From NCBI RefSeq assembly GCF_024345225.1, contig NZ_BROD01000001.1, forward strand, positions 3,048,362 through 3,112,361: a stretch of 64,000 nt of DNA, written 5' to 3'. Each line of letters opens with the position of its first letter. Positions within the stretch are counted from its first letter, which is position 1. This DNA comes from Clostridium sp. TW13 (GTDB taxonomy: Bacteria > Bacillota > Clostridia > Clostridiales > Clostridiaceae). Of this stretch, positions 9,072 through 17,865 are shown one piece after another. A program made the translations under genes and the position numbers. Under the pieces are notes generated by a model. The model did not search any database and had not been told where the DNA came from. It saw only the letters and a program-made list of their open reading frames with translations.

Positions 9072-10400
9072 CTAACAGAAAAACTCCATAATAAATGGTT
9101 CTGTTTTTTTACATGGCTTCCATTCATCAAATCCTTCATGGTTTGGATTTCCGCTTTTCATAAAATTAGTCCAATATTCTATCATTTTCTTACTTAACTC
9201 ATAGTCTTTATCTTCCATTGGTCTCCAACATCTTTTTAATGTCCCAAACATATACCAAAGTTCTGCGGAATGGAAAGCTCCAGCCTCATCTCCTGGCAAA
9301 TCTCTTGTAAAGTAATATACATAGGATGCATTATGCCCTAACTCTTCACACTTTAGACTCCAATTAATACATGCATCATATATGCTACCACGGTTCCCCT
9401 TCTCTAACATTTCTGGTGACACTAGAATATCATTTTTAGTTGAACCAATTATATAAGGTATATCCTTTATAAATCCGTTGTCCACTAGTTCGTTATATCC
9501 ACCTTTAAGTACATAATTATCTATTACAGGGATAAATACAAGACCTTGTCCAGAAGCAAATCCTTGTGCTATGATGAGATTTGCTTTATCTTGAATAAAT
9601 TCTGCAGGTAATTTTCTTAGTTCTTCTAAAGAATCTACCTCACAAGCTTTTATAAATTGTTCTCCTATTTTAATTGCTTCTTCTATTTTATAATCTCGAT
9701 TTAGTTCACTAGCATAGCCACCTCCACTTTGCAAAATAGCCTTTTTTATCATATTTCCTGTAAGCTGTGATGACACTAATGTTTGAACACTCATAGATCC
9801 AGCTGATTGTCCCATAATAGTAATATTTTCAAAATCACCGCCAAATTCTTCGATATTTTCATATATCCATTTTAATGCAGTTATCTGATCTAATATACCG
9901 TAGTTTCCAACTGTCCCTCTATCACTTTCATCTATAAGCCATGGATGAACTAAAAATCCAAACACCCCTAAACGATAATTAATAGTTACAAGAATAACTC
10001 CTTTTTTGCAATACTCTTCTCCGTCAAATTCTTTTTCATGCCCATAACCACCAAAAAATCCTCCACCGTGAATCCACAATACTACAGGTAACTTTTCACC
10101 TTTATTTTCAGCTGGTGTCCATATGTTTAAATATAATGAATCTTCACTAGTTTTAGGACTACCTTCACTGTAAAACTCTTTATCATAAAATCCCCCGGGA
10201 TTTCCGAAGTTTTGCATACAAGCCGCTTTAAATTTGTCTGCCTTATAAATGCCTTCCCAAGAATCTACTTCTACTGGTTCTCTGAAACGCAAATCTCCAA
10301 CTGGTGGTTTAGCATATGGAATTCCTCTAAATACACTATACCCTTCCTTTTCAATTCCAGAAATATCCCCTTTTTTAGTTCTAACCATTGTTATACTCAT
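9072..10400 (-). CDS. Type B carboxylesterase / para-nitrobenzyl esterase family
   Basis: An alpha/beta hydrolase of 442 aa. Family markers are GIPYAKPPVGDLRFREP near the N-terminus, the oxyanion region VVLWIHGGGFFGG, the sequence EDSLYLNIW and the nucleophile elbow GQSAGSMS. The catalytic His is probably in AFHSAELWYMF. There is no signal peptide, so it would act on esters in the cytoplasm. Typical bacterial members are about 480-500 aa, so this one is slightly short but has all the core motifs. AGGGAG precedes the ATG. It stands alone, convergent with the J-domain gene, and the substrate is unknown. Confidence 0.93.
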   Translation of the reverse strand: MSITMVRTKKGDISGIEKEGYSVFRGIPYAKPPVGDLRFREPVEVDSWEGIYKADKFKAACMQNFGNPGGFYDKEFYSEGSPKTSEDSLYLNIWTPAENKGEKLPVVLWIHGGGFFGGYGHEKEFDGEEYCKKGVILVTINYRLGVFGFLVHPWLIDESDRGTVGNYGILDQITALKWIYENIEEFGGDFENITIMGQSAGSMSVQTLVSSQLTGNMIKKAILQSGGGYASELNRDYKIEEAIKIGEQFIKACEVDSLEELRKLPAEFIQDKANLIIAQGFASGQGLVFIPVIDNYVLKGGYNELVDNGFIKDIPYIIGSTKNDILVSPEMLEKGNRGSIYDACINWSLKCEELGHNASYVYYFTRDLPGDEAGAFHSAELWYMFGTLKRCWRPMEDKDYELSKKMIEYWTNFMKSGNPNHEGFDEWKPCKKTEPFIMEFFC

Positions 10401-10592
10401 ATACTCTCCCTACCTTCTTTATATTATTTAATCTTATTTTAATTGAAATGATATCTTATGTTTAGATTATCACCTAAACCTCTTCTTTTCCATAGCATTA
10501 TCGATTTAAAATCCGACATTTTCATAGATTCACTAAGAAAGACTAAAAGAAAGTTGATTGTCTTATTATCTATACATTGATATAATTTTTTT

Positions 10593-10674
10593 ATTAAGTG
10601 AAACTTAATTCAGGTGTGGTGTATCTCCATCTAAATCTTATTTGAACTTATCCAGGATTCTAGCTATCTGATAA
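10593..10674 (-). repeat. Repeat family A, copy 4 (degenerate, reverse orientation)
   Basis: It reads as the reverse complement of copies 1-3, but the long CTCCAACTT hairpin is deleted. What remains is the terminal palindrome, the second-stem region, TTGAACTTATCCAGGA and CTAGCTATC-GATAA. The terminal palindrome has changed from ATCAAGT/ACTTGAT to ATTAAGT/ACTTAAT, which keeps the pairing. That is a second compensatory change in the family. Confidence 0.7.
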
Positions 10675-10681
10675 ATAAATT

Positions 10682-10717
10682 AAGCTGAACTCTGTTTTTA
10701 ACTACAGAATTCAGCTT
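10682..10717 (-). terminator. Terminator of the EamA transporter gene
   Basis: AAGCTGAA-TCTG and CAGA-TTCAGCTT form an imperfect stem 40 nt past the transporter stop. The minus-strand tail TTAATTTATTTAT is only moderately U-rich. Confidence 0.55.
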
Positions 10718-10757
10718 TTAACTATATACAATACTTTATTATCAATAATATATTTTA

Positions 10758-11621
10758 TTATTTTATCAAAAGTAATAATGTACCTGTAACTATTATTAGT
10801 AGTCCCAGAAAAGATTTTTTCGTAATTTTTTCTCTTAAAATAACGTATGAAAATAAAATTGAAATAACAATACTCAATTTATCTATAGGTACAACTATAC
10901 TTGCTAATCCTTTTTGTAACGCCCTATAATAACAAAGCCATGAAGTTCCTGTTGTAATCCCTGAAAAACAAATAAATATCCAGCTTTTTTTATCAATGCC
11001 TTTAAGTTCATTTTGCTTTTTGGAAACAAGGACTACCACCCATGCCATAATTAATACAACAATTGTTCTAATTGCAGTTCCTAAATTTGACTCCACTCCA
11101 CTGATTCCCACTTTCCCAAGAATTGAAGTTAAACTTGCAAATATGGCTGATAGCATAGCATAAAATAACCATCTATTATCTCTAATTTCTTTGATTTCTA
11201 CCTTTCTCTTCGTTATCATCATATATGTACCTATTCCTATTAAGCACATGCCAATAAATTTTATCCAAGTAATTGATTCCCCTAAAAGGATAAATGCTAA
11301 AAGCATAGTCAATACTGTACTAGATTTATCAATTGGTGTTACTTTATTTACATCCCCCAGCTGTAGAGCCTTAAAATAACAAAGCCAAGAACCACCTGTT
11401 GCCATACCAGATAATATTAGAAACATTAAGTTTTGTCCACTTATTTGATGAATCATATTTTCGGAACCAACAATAAAAACAATAATCCATGAAAAAATTA
11501 ATATTATAATAGTCCTAATTGCAGTGGCTAGATTAGAGTCTACATTTCTTACTCCAATCTTAGCCAGAATAGCTGTAATACCAGCAAAAAATGCTGAACC
11601 AAATGCTAATAATACCCACAT
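10758..11621 (-). CDS. EamA/DMT superfamily transporter (10 TM)
   Basis: A drug/metabolite transporter of 287 aa with two homologous halves. GSAFFAGITAILAKIGVR and TAIRTIIILIFSWIIVF in the first half mirror LSAIFASLTSILGKVGIS and TAIRTIVVLIMAWVVVL in the second. Ten hydrophobic segments are predicted, so it lies in the cell membrane. I start it at the ATG at 11621 (MWVLLAFGS, with GGAAGAAGGAAA upstream). The in-frame ATG at 11678 would add 19 charged residues before TM1 and has no good ribosome site. The substrate is unknown. It follows the excisionase-like gene by about 90 bp, so the two may be co-transcribed. Confidence 0.9.
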   Translation of the reverse strand: MWVLLAFGSAFFAGITAILAKIGVRNVDSNLATAIRTIIILIFSWIIVFIVGSENMIHQISGQNLMFLILSGMATGGSWLCYFKALQLGDVNKVTPIDKSSTVLTMLLAFILLGESITWIKFIGMCLIGIGTYMMITKRKVEIKEIRDNRWLFYAMLSAIFASLTSILGKVGISGVESNLGTAIRTIVVLIMAWVVVLVSKKQNELKGIDKKSWIFICFSGITTGTSWLCYYRALQKGLASIVVPIDKLSIVISILFSYVILREKITKKSFLGLLIIVTGTLLLLIK

Positions 11622-11714
11622 TAAAGTTTCCTTCTTCCTATCTATTCTTATTTCTATTTTTCTGCCTTCCCTCTGCATTGATCTATACTCTGTCCATATT
11701 GCAAAAGTAAAATG

Positions 11715-12158
11715 CTATTTTTGATTCATATCAATTTTATATTGCTCTCTCTGTGGCCAATATATCTTGAATTCAAGTTTTTCAATATCCCTTTGTTGTT
11801 TATAACTCATCCTTAAACTAGCATCTTCAGGAATACTTACATCCTTATTAAGTTCTTTTAAAACAAACTTTATATTATTAGCACTTTTTATATTTGATAA
11901 ATGTAAACAGATATTATCTAATAGTTGCTGAGACTTACCAGATTCATCTACAGAAATCTGATATATTTCTGCTTTATTAATATAGTTACATGAATCACCA
12001 CAAGATAACCAACTTATTAGAGCCTCTTTACAAAATCTCCATTCCCTGCCTATCTTTCTAGCTGGTATGTGTTCCTCTCTAAGTAGTTTTATTAACGTCT
12101 TTTCGCTTACGCCTAAAAATTCTGCTGCTTGTTCAACATTCAATATATTACTATCCAT
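11715..12158 (-). CDS. Excisionase-family helix-turn-helix DNA-binding protein
   Basis: A 147-aa protein. The N-terminal winged HTH (about residues 5-50: LNVEQAAEFLGVSEKTL, IPARKIGREWRF, EALISWL) matches the MerR-like excisionase fold (HTH_17). The remaining 95 residues form a domain I do not recognise, with CGDSCN after the HTH. Despite the family name it need not be a phage excisionase; many are chromosomal regulators. GAGGTG precedes the ATG. The gene lies directly upstream of an EamA exporter, and may regulate it. No integrase gene lies nearby. Confidence 0.85.
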   Translation of the reverse strand: MDSNILNVEQAAEFLGVSEKTLIKLLREEHIPARKIGREWRFCKEALISWLSCGDSCNYINKAEIYQISVDESGKSQQLLDNICLHLSNIKSANNIKFVLKELNKDVSIPEDASLRMSYKQQRDIEKLEFKIYWPQREQYKIDMNQK

Positions 12159-12410
12159 GATATTTCACCTCATGTATATTATAACAATTATTCTTTTTTA
12201 AAATCAATATATAAATGAATATAATATACTTTTAGCAGTATATAATATAACTTTAACAGTACTTAAGAGTTAATTACCTTTTTACATCTCAACTTTACAA
12301 TAAAAACACATAATTATGCACATACAACATTAATATCAAACGCTATTCTTAGTTTTAATTTAAGATAAAAAATGATGTTTAATTTGAAAAATAATATTGA
12401 AACTAGATAT

Positions 12411-12505
12411 TTATCCGATAGCTAGCATCCGTAACACTCCAACTTCTTTAAGTTGGAGATAACGGCTGCACGCTCCTGGATAAGTTCAACTAAGATTCAC
12501 TTGAT
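12411..12505 (+). repeat. Repeat family A, copy 2 (lacks second stem)
   Basis: The first 85 bp are nearly identical to copy 3, including the CCGT/ACGG stem and the CTCCAACTT hairpin. The segment holding stem 2 and half of stem 3 is missing, with GATTC joined directly to ACTTGAT. Same orientation as copies 1 and 3. Confidence 0.8.
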
Positions 12506-12548
12506 AAACATACTCACTAACAATATATTTAAAAGTATGTATATAGAA

Positions 12549-12621
12549 GTGTTCCACTTAAATGTTGGTAAGAATTTTGTCGAATCCTTGTAACTTGTCC
12601 ACCAACATTATTATGGAATAG
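12549..12621 (-). repeat. Repeat family B, copy 2 (inverted relative to copy 1)
   Basis: Read on the minus strand it gives CTATTCCATAATAATGTTGG, the same as copy 1, followed by the conserved GGACAAGTTACAA loop and ACCAACATTTAAGTGGAA. The far end is CAC instead of TAG. It lies about 5 kb from copy 1. Confidence 0.8.
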
Positions 12622-12810
12622 TCACATACAGACTGTACATATAATACTCCTCGCATAATCCAAATTTACATAATAAATTTTTACACAGGCAATAGATACA
12701 TCTGCATTAAACCCTAAAAATTTTATCCAAGCTATATATAAAAAATTACTACGCAAGTTTTCCAACATAGTAAAGATAGTAATAATAATTCTAACCTATA
12801 AATATAAAAA

Positions 12811-12838
12811 CACGGCAACACATTTCTGCATTGCCGTG
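12811..12838 (-). terminator. Terminator of the symporter gene
   Basis: CACGGCAA and TTGCCGTG form a perfect 8-bp GC-containing stem. On the minus strand it is followed by TTTTTATATT. It lies about 95 nt past the symporter stop. Confidence 0.75.
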
Positions 12839-12931
12839 GATAACACCTACATATAGATCGCTACTTTTGAAATCTATCAGTATTAAATTTATTGGTAGAT
12901 GATTTTCATTTTTTTATTTAATTAATACTAA

Positions 12932-14197
12932 TTATGCTGCCTTCTCAATAGACTTAACATATTCATTTCCTTTTTCAGCATTATATTGTCCTTCCCATTT
13001 AGAAATAACAACAACTGCTAATGAATTTCCGACTACATTGACAACAGTTCTTCCCATATCCATGATACGATCTATCCCTGCAATAAAAGCAATTCCCTCT
13101 ACTGGAATACCAACAGAACCTAAAGTTGCTAATAAAACTACAAAAGATGTTCCTGGCACTGCAGCCATACCTTTTGATGTAACCATTAATACAAGCATTA
13201 AATTAATTTGTGTTAGAATTGGTAAATGAATTCCATACATTTGTGCAATGAAAAGTGATGCTATGGCTTGATATAACACTGATCCATCTAGGTTAAAAGA
13301 ATAACCTGTTGGAATAACAAAGGATGTAATTGATTTTGGACAGCCGAAGTTCTGCATTTTCTCCATAAGCTTTGGTAAAACTGCTTCAGAACTTGCTGTA
13401 GTATATGCAAGAATAAGCTCATCCTTTAAAATTTTAATGATTGATAATATATTTATTCCACATACCTTTCCAACCAATGCAAGTACAACAAATATAAAGA
13501 AAATCATAGCGCCATAAACAGTTATAACTAACTTTGCTAATGGAATTAAAGAAGCTAGTCCAAATTTTGAAACTGTTACTCCAATTAATCCAAACACTCC
13601 AAGTGGAGCAACCTTCATAACCTGATTTGTTACCCAAAACATTGCATCAGCTATACCTTGAAATAAAGTAAGAACAGGCTTACCTTTTTCTCCGATTGCT
13701 GCAACTCCCAATCCAAACATAATTGAGAAAAATATAATAGCAAGTAAATCACCTTTAGCAAGTGATTCAAAAATATTAGTTGGAACTATATTTTTAATTG
13801 TATCCATAAAGCCATGCTTAGCTGCAGTTTCAGCTGTGCTTACATATTTATCGATGCTGACTGCTGAAAGTTCATGAATATTTACACCAGTTCCTGGATG
13901 CACTAAATTAGCTATCACCAAACCTAATATAATAGCAAAAGTAGTTATTAACTCAAAATAAAGAAGTGTTTTTCCTCCTATTTTCCCTACTTGCTTAATG
14001 TCGCCAACACCTGCAACTCCAACAACAAGTGATGAAAATACTATAGGAACTACTATCATTTTAATTAATCTTATAAAAATATCACCTAATGATTGTAAAT
14101 ATGTTCCTGCCACTGTATTACCATAGAAAACAGCTCCTACTATAATTCCTAGCACAAGGCCAAGAACTATTTGAAATGCTAATCCAAATTTTTTCAT
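12932..14197 (-). CDS. Dicarboxylate/amino acid:cation symporter (DAACS, GltP/DctA-like)
   Basis: A 421-aa membrane transporter of the Glt fold. Hallmarks are the Ser-rich re-entrant loop AYTTASSEAVLPKLMEKM and the segment FVIPTGYSFNLDGSVLYQ, followed by DRIMDMGRTVVNVVGNSLA near the C-terminus. These bind the acidic substrate (glutamate, aspartate or C4-dicarboxylate) and coupling ions in the family. Sequence alone does not fix the substrate or whether H+ or Na+ is used. GAGGGGG precedes the ATG, and it is transcribed alone. Note that a different reading frame gives a 67-aa shadow ORF, which is not real. Confidence 0.95.
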   Translation of the reverse strand: MKKFGLAFQIVLGLVLGIIVGAVFYGNTVAGTYLQSLGDIFIRLIKMIVVPIVFSSLVVGVAGVGDIKQVGKIGGKTLLYFELITTFAIILGLVIANLVHPGTGVNIHELSAVSIDKYVSTAETAAKHGFMDTIKNIVPTNIFESLAKGDLLAIIFFSIMFGLGVAAIGEKGKPVLTLFQGIADAMFWVTNQVMKVAPLGVFGLIGVTVSKFGLASLIPLAKLVITVYGAMIFFIFVVLALVGKVCGINILSIIKILKDELILAYTTASSEAVLPKLMEKMQNFGCPKSITSFVIPTGYSFNLDGSVLYQAIASLFIAQMYGIHLPILTQINLMLVLMVTSKGMAAVPGTSFVVLLATLGSVGIPVEGIAFIAGIDRIMDMGRTVVNVVGNSLAVVVISKWEGQYNAEKGNEYVKSIEKAA

Positions 14198-14688
14198 TTG
14201 ATATCCCCCTCTAATAATTTAAAGTTTTATCCTCCTCTAAGTTCCCCTAGAATACATTTATGAATGATTATTTCTATATAAAGTCATAAATCTGAAAAAT
14301 TATGGTTTTCTATTTAGATTAAATATTATCATTGCTTCAATTTCCCACTGTTTTCTATGAAATCAGCTTTATTCAGAGCAATTTTAAATATATCCTATAA
14401 AAACCTATCAACAGCATATATTGTAGCATAAAAAATCCAATTATGCTTTTTTTGCAATATTATGAATATTGCAGTTTTTCATTCTATACAAAATTTGCAT
14501 AAGATATTTGATATGCAAATTTAGTTTTCTAAATTATCAAAATGAATTTTATTTTTAATTCATTGCAATATATGGAAAATAATGCAATAATTATATATGG
14601 GATTTTAATACACTATTATCCATTAATATTGTATGACTTCCACGAAATATTTATTGGCAAGCAAAAATTAAGGAGGATTAAATTTATT
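14198..14688. other. Divergent intergenic region with two perfect inverted repeats
   Basis: This 491-bp region separates the symporter from the DUF4855-like gene and should hold both promoters. Two clear palindromes lie at 14453-14473 and 14491-14522. In-frame extension of the downstream ORF to 14542 is rejected, because AAGGAGG sits before the ATG at 14689. Confidence 0.6.
14453..14522. promoter_or_regulatory. Paired operator-like palindromes upstream of the DUF4855-like gene
   Basis: The first is TGCAATATT-ATG-AATATTGCA, a perfect 9-bp inverted repeat. The second is AAATTTGCAT, 12 nt, ATGCAAATTT, a perfect 10-bp inverted repeat. Both share the core TGCA. This suggests cooperative binding by a dimeric regulator, but none is encoded beside it. 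Confidence 0.45.
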
Positions 14689-15666
14689 ATGAAAACAATT
14701 AACAAAAAATTTCTCACTATTTTCTTTGTATTAACATTACTGCTTACAGGACTTAGCTGTAAAAAAGCTTTTGCTTCAACAGGAGCTCCAAAAATGATTA
14801 CTCTTACAGTTGGTCAATGTGACTCATTTACAGATGCTGACTGGCAGGCACTTAGAAATTCAAATTGTACTGATTTTGTTATAATCCCTGCTCTCGCAGG
14901 AAATTACAACAGTGACGAAGCTGGCTATGAAAACCAACTTGCTCCTAAAGTAATAAATGCAATAAATAAATTAGCAACTACTATGTCTTGGGCAAACATA
15001 TGGATTGGTACTCCTGGTATTGGTTACTCTAATTGCAGTATAGCCTCATCTAGCTTAAATCCATTTTACAACTATATTACTTATGTAAAAAACCAAATTA
15101 GCTCTTCTATATGGAATAATAATGTAAGAGGTATTTACATGAATGAAGAATCAGTATATGGTTCTGTAGATTATAGTAATCTTGGCAGTAATTCAACAAT
15201 AAAACTTATGAATGACCTTTCCTATAGAGTTCATAATTATTTAGGGAAAAGCTTTTTGTGGATACCTTACTATGGCTACGGTTCATCCCCTGCTACAATC
15301 ATAAAAAATATAGGTTATGTTGCAGACAGAACTTCTATTTTCGACTATGTAATAATTCAACCTCATTACTATTTCGACAGTACTGTACAATCAAATCTAG
15401 CTGGTGTATATTATAGTGTTCAAAACCAAGCAATTTGCTATAGAAATGGTGTAGCAGTTACTCAAAAGACATCAAACACAATTATTGGTGTGGAAATGGA
15501 ATCAGATTGGCACATTCTTTCACCTAACTCTTATTCAGATTTCCTAGGACGTTATAATGAATATGTGTCAGAATTTTCTACATTTGCAGGAGTATACCCA
15601 CTTGCATTTTATTGGGATACTAATTTACAAAAATCATTAAATGAAAGAATCAATCCTTTTTATTAA
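14689..15666 (+). CDS. Secreted DUF4855-like protein
   Basis: A 325-aa protein with a Sec signal peptide (MKTINKKFLTIFFVLTLLL, probable cleavage after AFA at about residue 30). The mature part contains motifs reminiscent of a TIM-barrel hydrolase: VRGIYMNEESVYG, FLWIPYYGYG, VIIQPHYYF and ESDWHILS. I place it tentatively in the DUF4855 family of secreted firmicute proteins. A glycoside-hydrolase role is inference from the fold-like pattern and the carbohydrate-rich neighbourhood. The strong AAGGAGG site fixes the ATG at 14689. A terminator follows at 15746-15769. Confidence 0.7.
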   Translation: MKTINKKFLTIFFVLTLLLTGLSCKKAFASTGAPKMITLTVGQCDSFTDADWQALRNSNCTDFVIIPALAGNYNSDEAGYENQLAPKVINAINKLATTMSWANIWIGTPGIGYSNCSIASSSLNPFYNYITYVKNQISSSIWNNNVRGIYMNEESVYGSVDYSNLGSNSTIKLMNDLSYRVHNYLGKSFLWIPYYGYGSSPATIIKNIGYVADRTSIFDYVIIQPHYYFDSTVQSNLAGVYYSVQNQAICYRNGVAVTQKTSNTIIGVEMESDWHILSPNSYSDFLGRYNEYVSEFSTFAGVYPLAFYWDTNLQKSLNERINPFY

Positions 15667-15745
15667 AAACATTTTTACAATAACAAAAACATTTATAGTT
15701 AACTATAAATCTGACTATATATTTTCCATTTGATTTCTTCATTCT

Positions 15746-15769
15746 AAAAACCACTTTTTAGTGGTTTTT
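15746..15769 (+). terminator. Terminator of the DUF4855-like gene
   Basis: AAAAACCACT-TTTT-AGTGGTTTTT followed by TTGC is a compact stem-loop with a U-run, 80 nt past the stop. Confidence 0.85.
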
Positions 15770-15846
15770 TTGCATTTTAATAAACAACATTTTAACAGCA
15801 TTTATATCTCCTTCTCGTATACAGTGGTATAATTATTTTGTTTAGA

Positions 15847-15875
15847 TTGACTTACAAAAAGATATTTTTTATAAT
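15847..15875 (+). promoter_or_regulatory. Sigma-A type promoter of the repeat protein-MoxR-VWA operon
   Basis: TTGACT (15847-15852) and TATAAT (15870-15875) are separated by exactly 17 nt, about 50 bp before the ATG at 15926. This is close to the consensus and should be a strong housekeeping promoter. Confidence 0.7.
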
Positions 15876-15925
15876 AGATAATAATTATTATATAATAGAA
15901 ATATTCACATGAAGAAAGGACTATC

Positions 15926-16729
15926 ATGGATAATTCAAAACTTATTGAAATGATAAAGATTAATCCCAATGCTATAGCAACTATAAATAATCCTACACAT
16001 GAGATGAAGCTATTAGCAGTGAAAAAAAATGGACTTACTCTAAAATATATAAATAATCCAACTAAAGAAATGCAAGAAATAGCTATACATAATAATCCGC
16101 GTGCTATTGAATTTATTAACAACCCCACAGAAGATATTATGATACAGTCTATAAATTATGGGTGGACTAACTTAGAATATATTAAGAATCCAACTGATGC
16201 AGTAATCAAGCTAGCCTTAAATCAATCTGGCTGGGCTATTAAATATATTCATAATCCAAGTGAAGAATTGCAATTATTAGCTGTAAGAAAAAATTACGAT
16301 TCTATAAAATTTATAAAAGAACCTCTTGAAGGAGTGCAAGAGGAAGCTGTGAAAATAAGTTATGATGCATTAAGATATATAAATTCACCTACTCCTAATG
16401 CTGAACTTATAGCCATAAAAAATAATGAAAGAGCTATTAAATTTATAGAGCATTTAGATAAGAATAAAATTCTAGAATTTTTAAAGATAAATATTTTAGT
16501 GATGAAATATATCACAGAAGAGTTATCTAAAAACGATTTAGAAGAAGTATTAAAAGAACAATTATCAAAGGAAGATGTTGGAGAAAAATATGTTAAAGAC
16601 TTTTTAAACTATAGCACTCTAGATAATAATAGTGACATCTTGCCACCAGATAAAGTAATGTTTATTTATAAATATGGAAGTAAAAGAGCAAAGAAAATAA
16701 CCGTAGACGAAAAGCTTAAGATTATCTAG
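15926..16729 (+). CDS. 22-residue-repeat protein (DUF4116-like), first gene of MoxR-VWA operon
   Basis: A 267-aa soluble protein built from about 8-9 tandem repeats of 22 residues. The repeat pattern is roughly LAVKKNGxALKYINNPTxEM; examples are AVKKNGLTLKYINNPTKEM and AIHNNPRAIEFINNPTEDI. The pattern resembles the DUF4116 repeat, a helical hairpin repeat. The last 80 residues are charged and less regular. A solenoid binding or adaptor role is inferred. It is followed 11 bp later by the MoxR-like ATPase gene, so the three genes form one unit from the promoter at 15847. AAAGGA precedes the ATG. Confidence 0.8.
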   Translation: MDNSKLIEMIKINPNAIATINNPTHEMKLLAVKKNGLTLKYINNPTKEMQEIAIHNNPRAIEFINNPTEDIMIQSINYGWTNLEYIKNPTDAVIKLALNQSGWAIKYIHNPSEELQLLAVRKNYDSIKFIKEPLEGVQEEAVKISYDALRYINSPTPNAELIAIKNNERAIKFIEHLDKNKILEFLKINILVMKYITEELSKNDLEEVLKEQLSKEDVGEKYVKDFLNYSTLDNNSDILPPDKVMFIYKYGSKRAKKITVDEKLKII

Positions 16730-16740
16730 GAGGGAAACAC

Positions 16741-17859
16741 ATGAATTTTATAGACACACTGAAAAGTGTTGATTTGGTGCTATCAACTGGAGAAGTACCT
16801 TTAATAGTTGGCGAAAGTGGTATAGGTAAAACAGCTTTAGCAAAAGAAATTGCTGAAGAAAATAGTTGGAGTTTAGTTGTTATTGATGGAAACCTCCTTA
16901 AAGAAGGTGAAATAGGTGGGCTTCCAACTGTAGAATCATATTTTGAAGTTGATAATAATGGAACTAAGATAGAGAAAAAAAGCACAGTATATGCTGTTCA
17001 TAATAAACTAAGAGAGATTGATAAAGCAATATCTGAAGGAAAGACAGTGCTTTTATTTATAGATGAAATAAATCGTTGTGAGCATACAGTACAACAGGAG
17101 CTTATGAATTTAATATTGAACCGAGAAATTAACGGATATAAGTTACATGAAGAAGTGAAAATTTTAGCAGCCATGAATCCTTCAAATAAATATGGCTCTG
17201 ACTTTGATTACCAAGTTGTAGATATGGATGCAGCTCAAGAAAATAGATTTGTGTGGTTATACATGGAACCTGACTATATACAATGGTTGGATTGGGCAAT
17301 GGAAACAGCTATTGACCCAAAAGTTATAGAGTTTATTTCAACCTTCCCAGAATATTTGAATAAAATAAATGAAGATGATGTAAGAGCCACTCCAAGAAGC
17401 TACGAAAGAATATCTAAAATATTCAAAACTTATAAGGAGAAAAAAGATTCAATACCTAGATCTGTATTTTTAAATGTTATAAAAGGAAATGTAGGAAAAC
17501 TTATTGCTGAAGAATTTGTTAACTTTGTTGAATCAGATTACAGTCCTCTAATATCTTATGAGGATGTTTTTTTAGAAAATGCTCTTTCTGAATCTATTAT
17601 AGAGAGGATAAAAACTGAAAGCCATACAAGGCTATATCTATCTGCAAAGAATATTTTAAAAAATTTAGAATTAAATATAAACAAATGTCCTGCTTGCTAT
17701 ATAGATAGACTCATTGAATTTTTGAAGGTATATCCTGTAGATTTAATGATGGGGATTATGAAGGATATTAAAAACAGTTATCCTGAGGTATACAAACTTG
17801 CTATAGAAAATGAAGCTTTTGTAGAATCATATTTTGAAGCTTACAATTCCATAAGGTGA
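16741..17859 (+). CDS. MoxR-like AAA+ ATPase
   Basis: A 372-aa protein. The AAA_5-type domain has Walker A GESGIGKTALAK (about residues 23-34), Walker B LLFIDEINRC, sensor 1 ILAAMNPS and a sensor 2-like stretch RATPRSYERI. The C-terminal 150 residues form a helical domain. MoxR ATPases act with VWA-domain partners as chaperones that remodel or load cofactors into client complexes. The partner follows 6 bp downstream. AGGAGG precedes the ATG. The client is unknown; the upstream repeat protein is a candidate. Confidence 0.93.
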   Translation: MNFIDTLKSVDLVLSTGEVPLIVGESGIGKTALAKEIAEENSWSLVVIDGNLLKEGEIGGLPTVESYFEVDNNGTKIEKKSTVYAVHNKLREIDKAISEGKTVLLFIDEINRCEHTVQQELMNLILNREINGYKLHEEVKILAAMNPSNKYGSDFDYQVVDMDAAQENRFVWLYMEPDYIQWLDWAMETAIDPKVIEFISTFPEYLNKINEDDVRATPRSYERISKIFKTYKEKKDSIPRSVFLNVIKGNVGKLIAEEFVNFVESDYSPLISYEDVFLENALSESIIERIKTESHTRLYLSAKNILKNLELNINKCPACYIDRLIEFLKVYPVDLMMGIMKDIKNSYPEVYKLAIENEAFVESYFEAYNSIR

Positions 17860-17865
17860 TAATAT

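Larger units (their letters stand above)
10401..10757. other. Intergenic region with degenerate repeat A4 and a terminator
   Basis: A 357-bp gap. It holds the decayed, inverted family A copy (10593-10674) followed by a hairpin at 10682-10717. Otherwise it is AT-rich with no supported ORF. Confidence 0.6.
12159..12931. other. Repeat-rich intergenic region (A2, B2, terminator)
   Basis: A 773-bp gap, one of the longest in the window. It contains family A copy 2 and family B copy 2, only about 43 bp apart, and the symporter terminator at 12811-12838. No ORF is supported. The clustering suggests a safe or preferred landing zone for small elements. Confidence 0.65.

Noticed and set aside
11715-12158. 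Prophage or integrative element suggested by the excisionase-like gene
   Set aside because: No integrase, att-like direct repeats or phage genes lie nearby; the HTH family is common in chromosomal regulators.
13434-13637. 67-aa minus-strand ORF inside the symporter gene
   Set aside because: It is an overlapping frame of the well-supported symporter.
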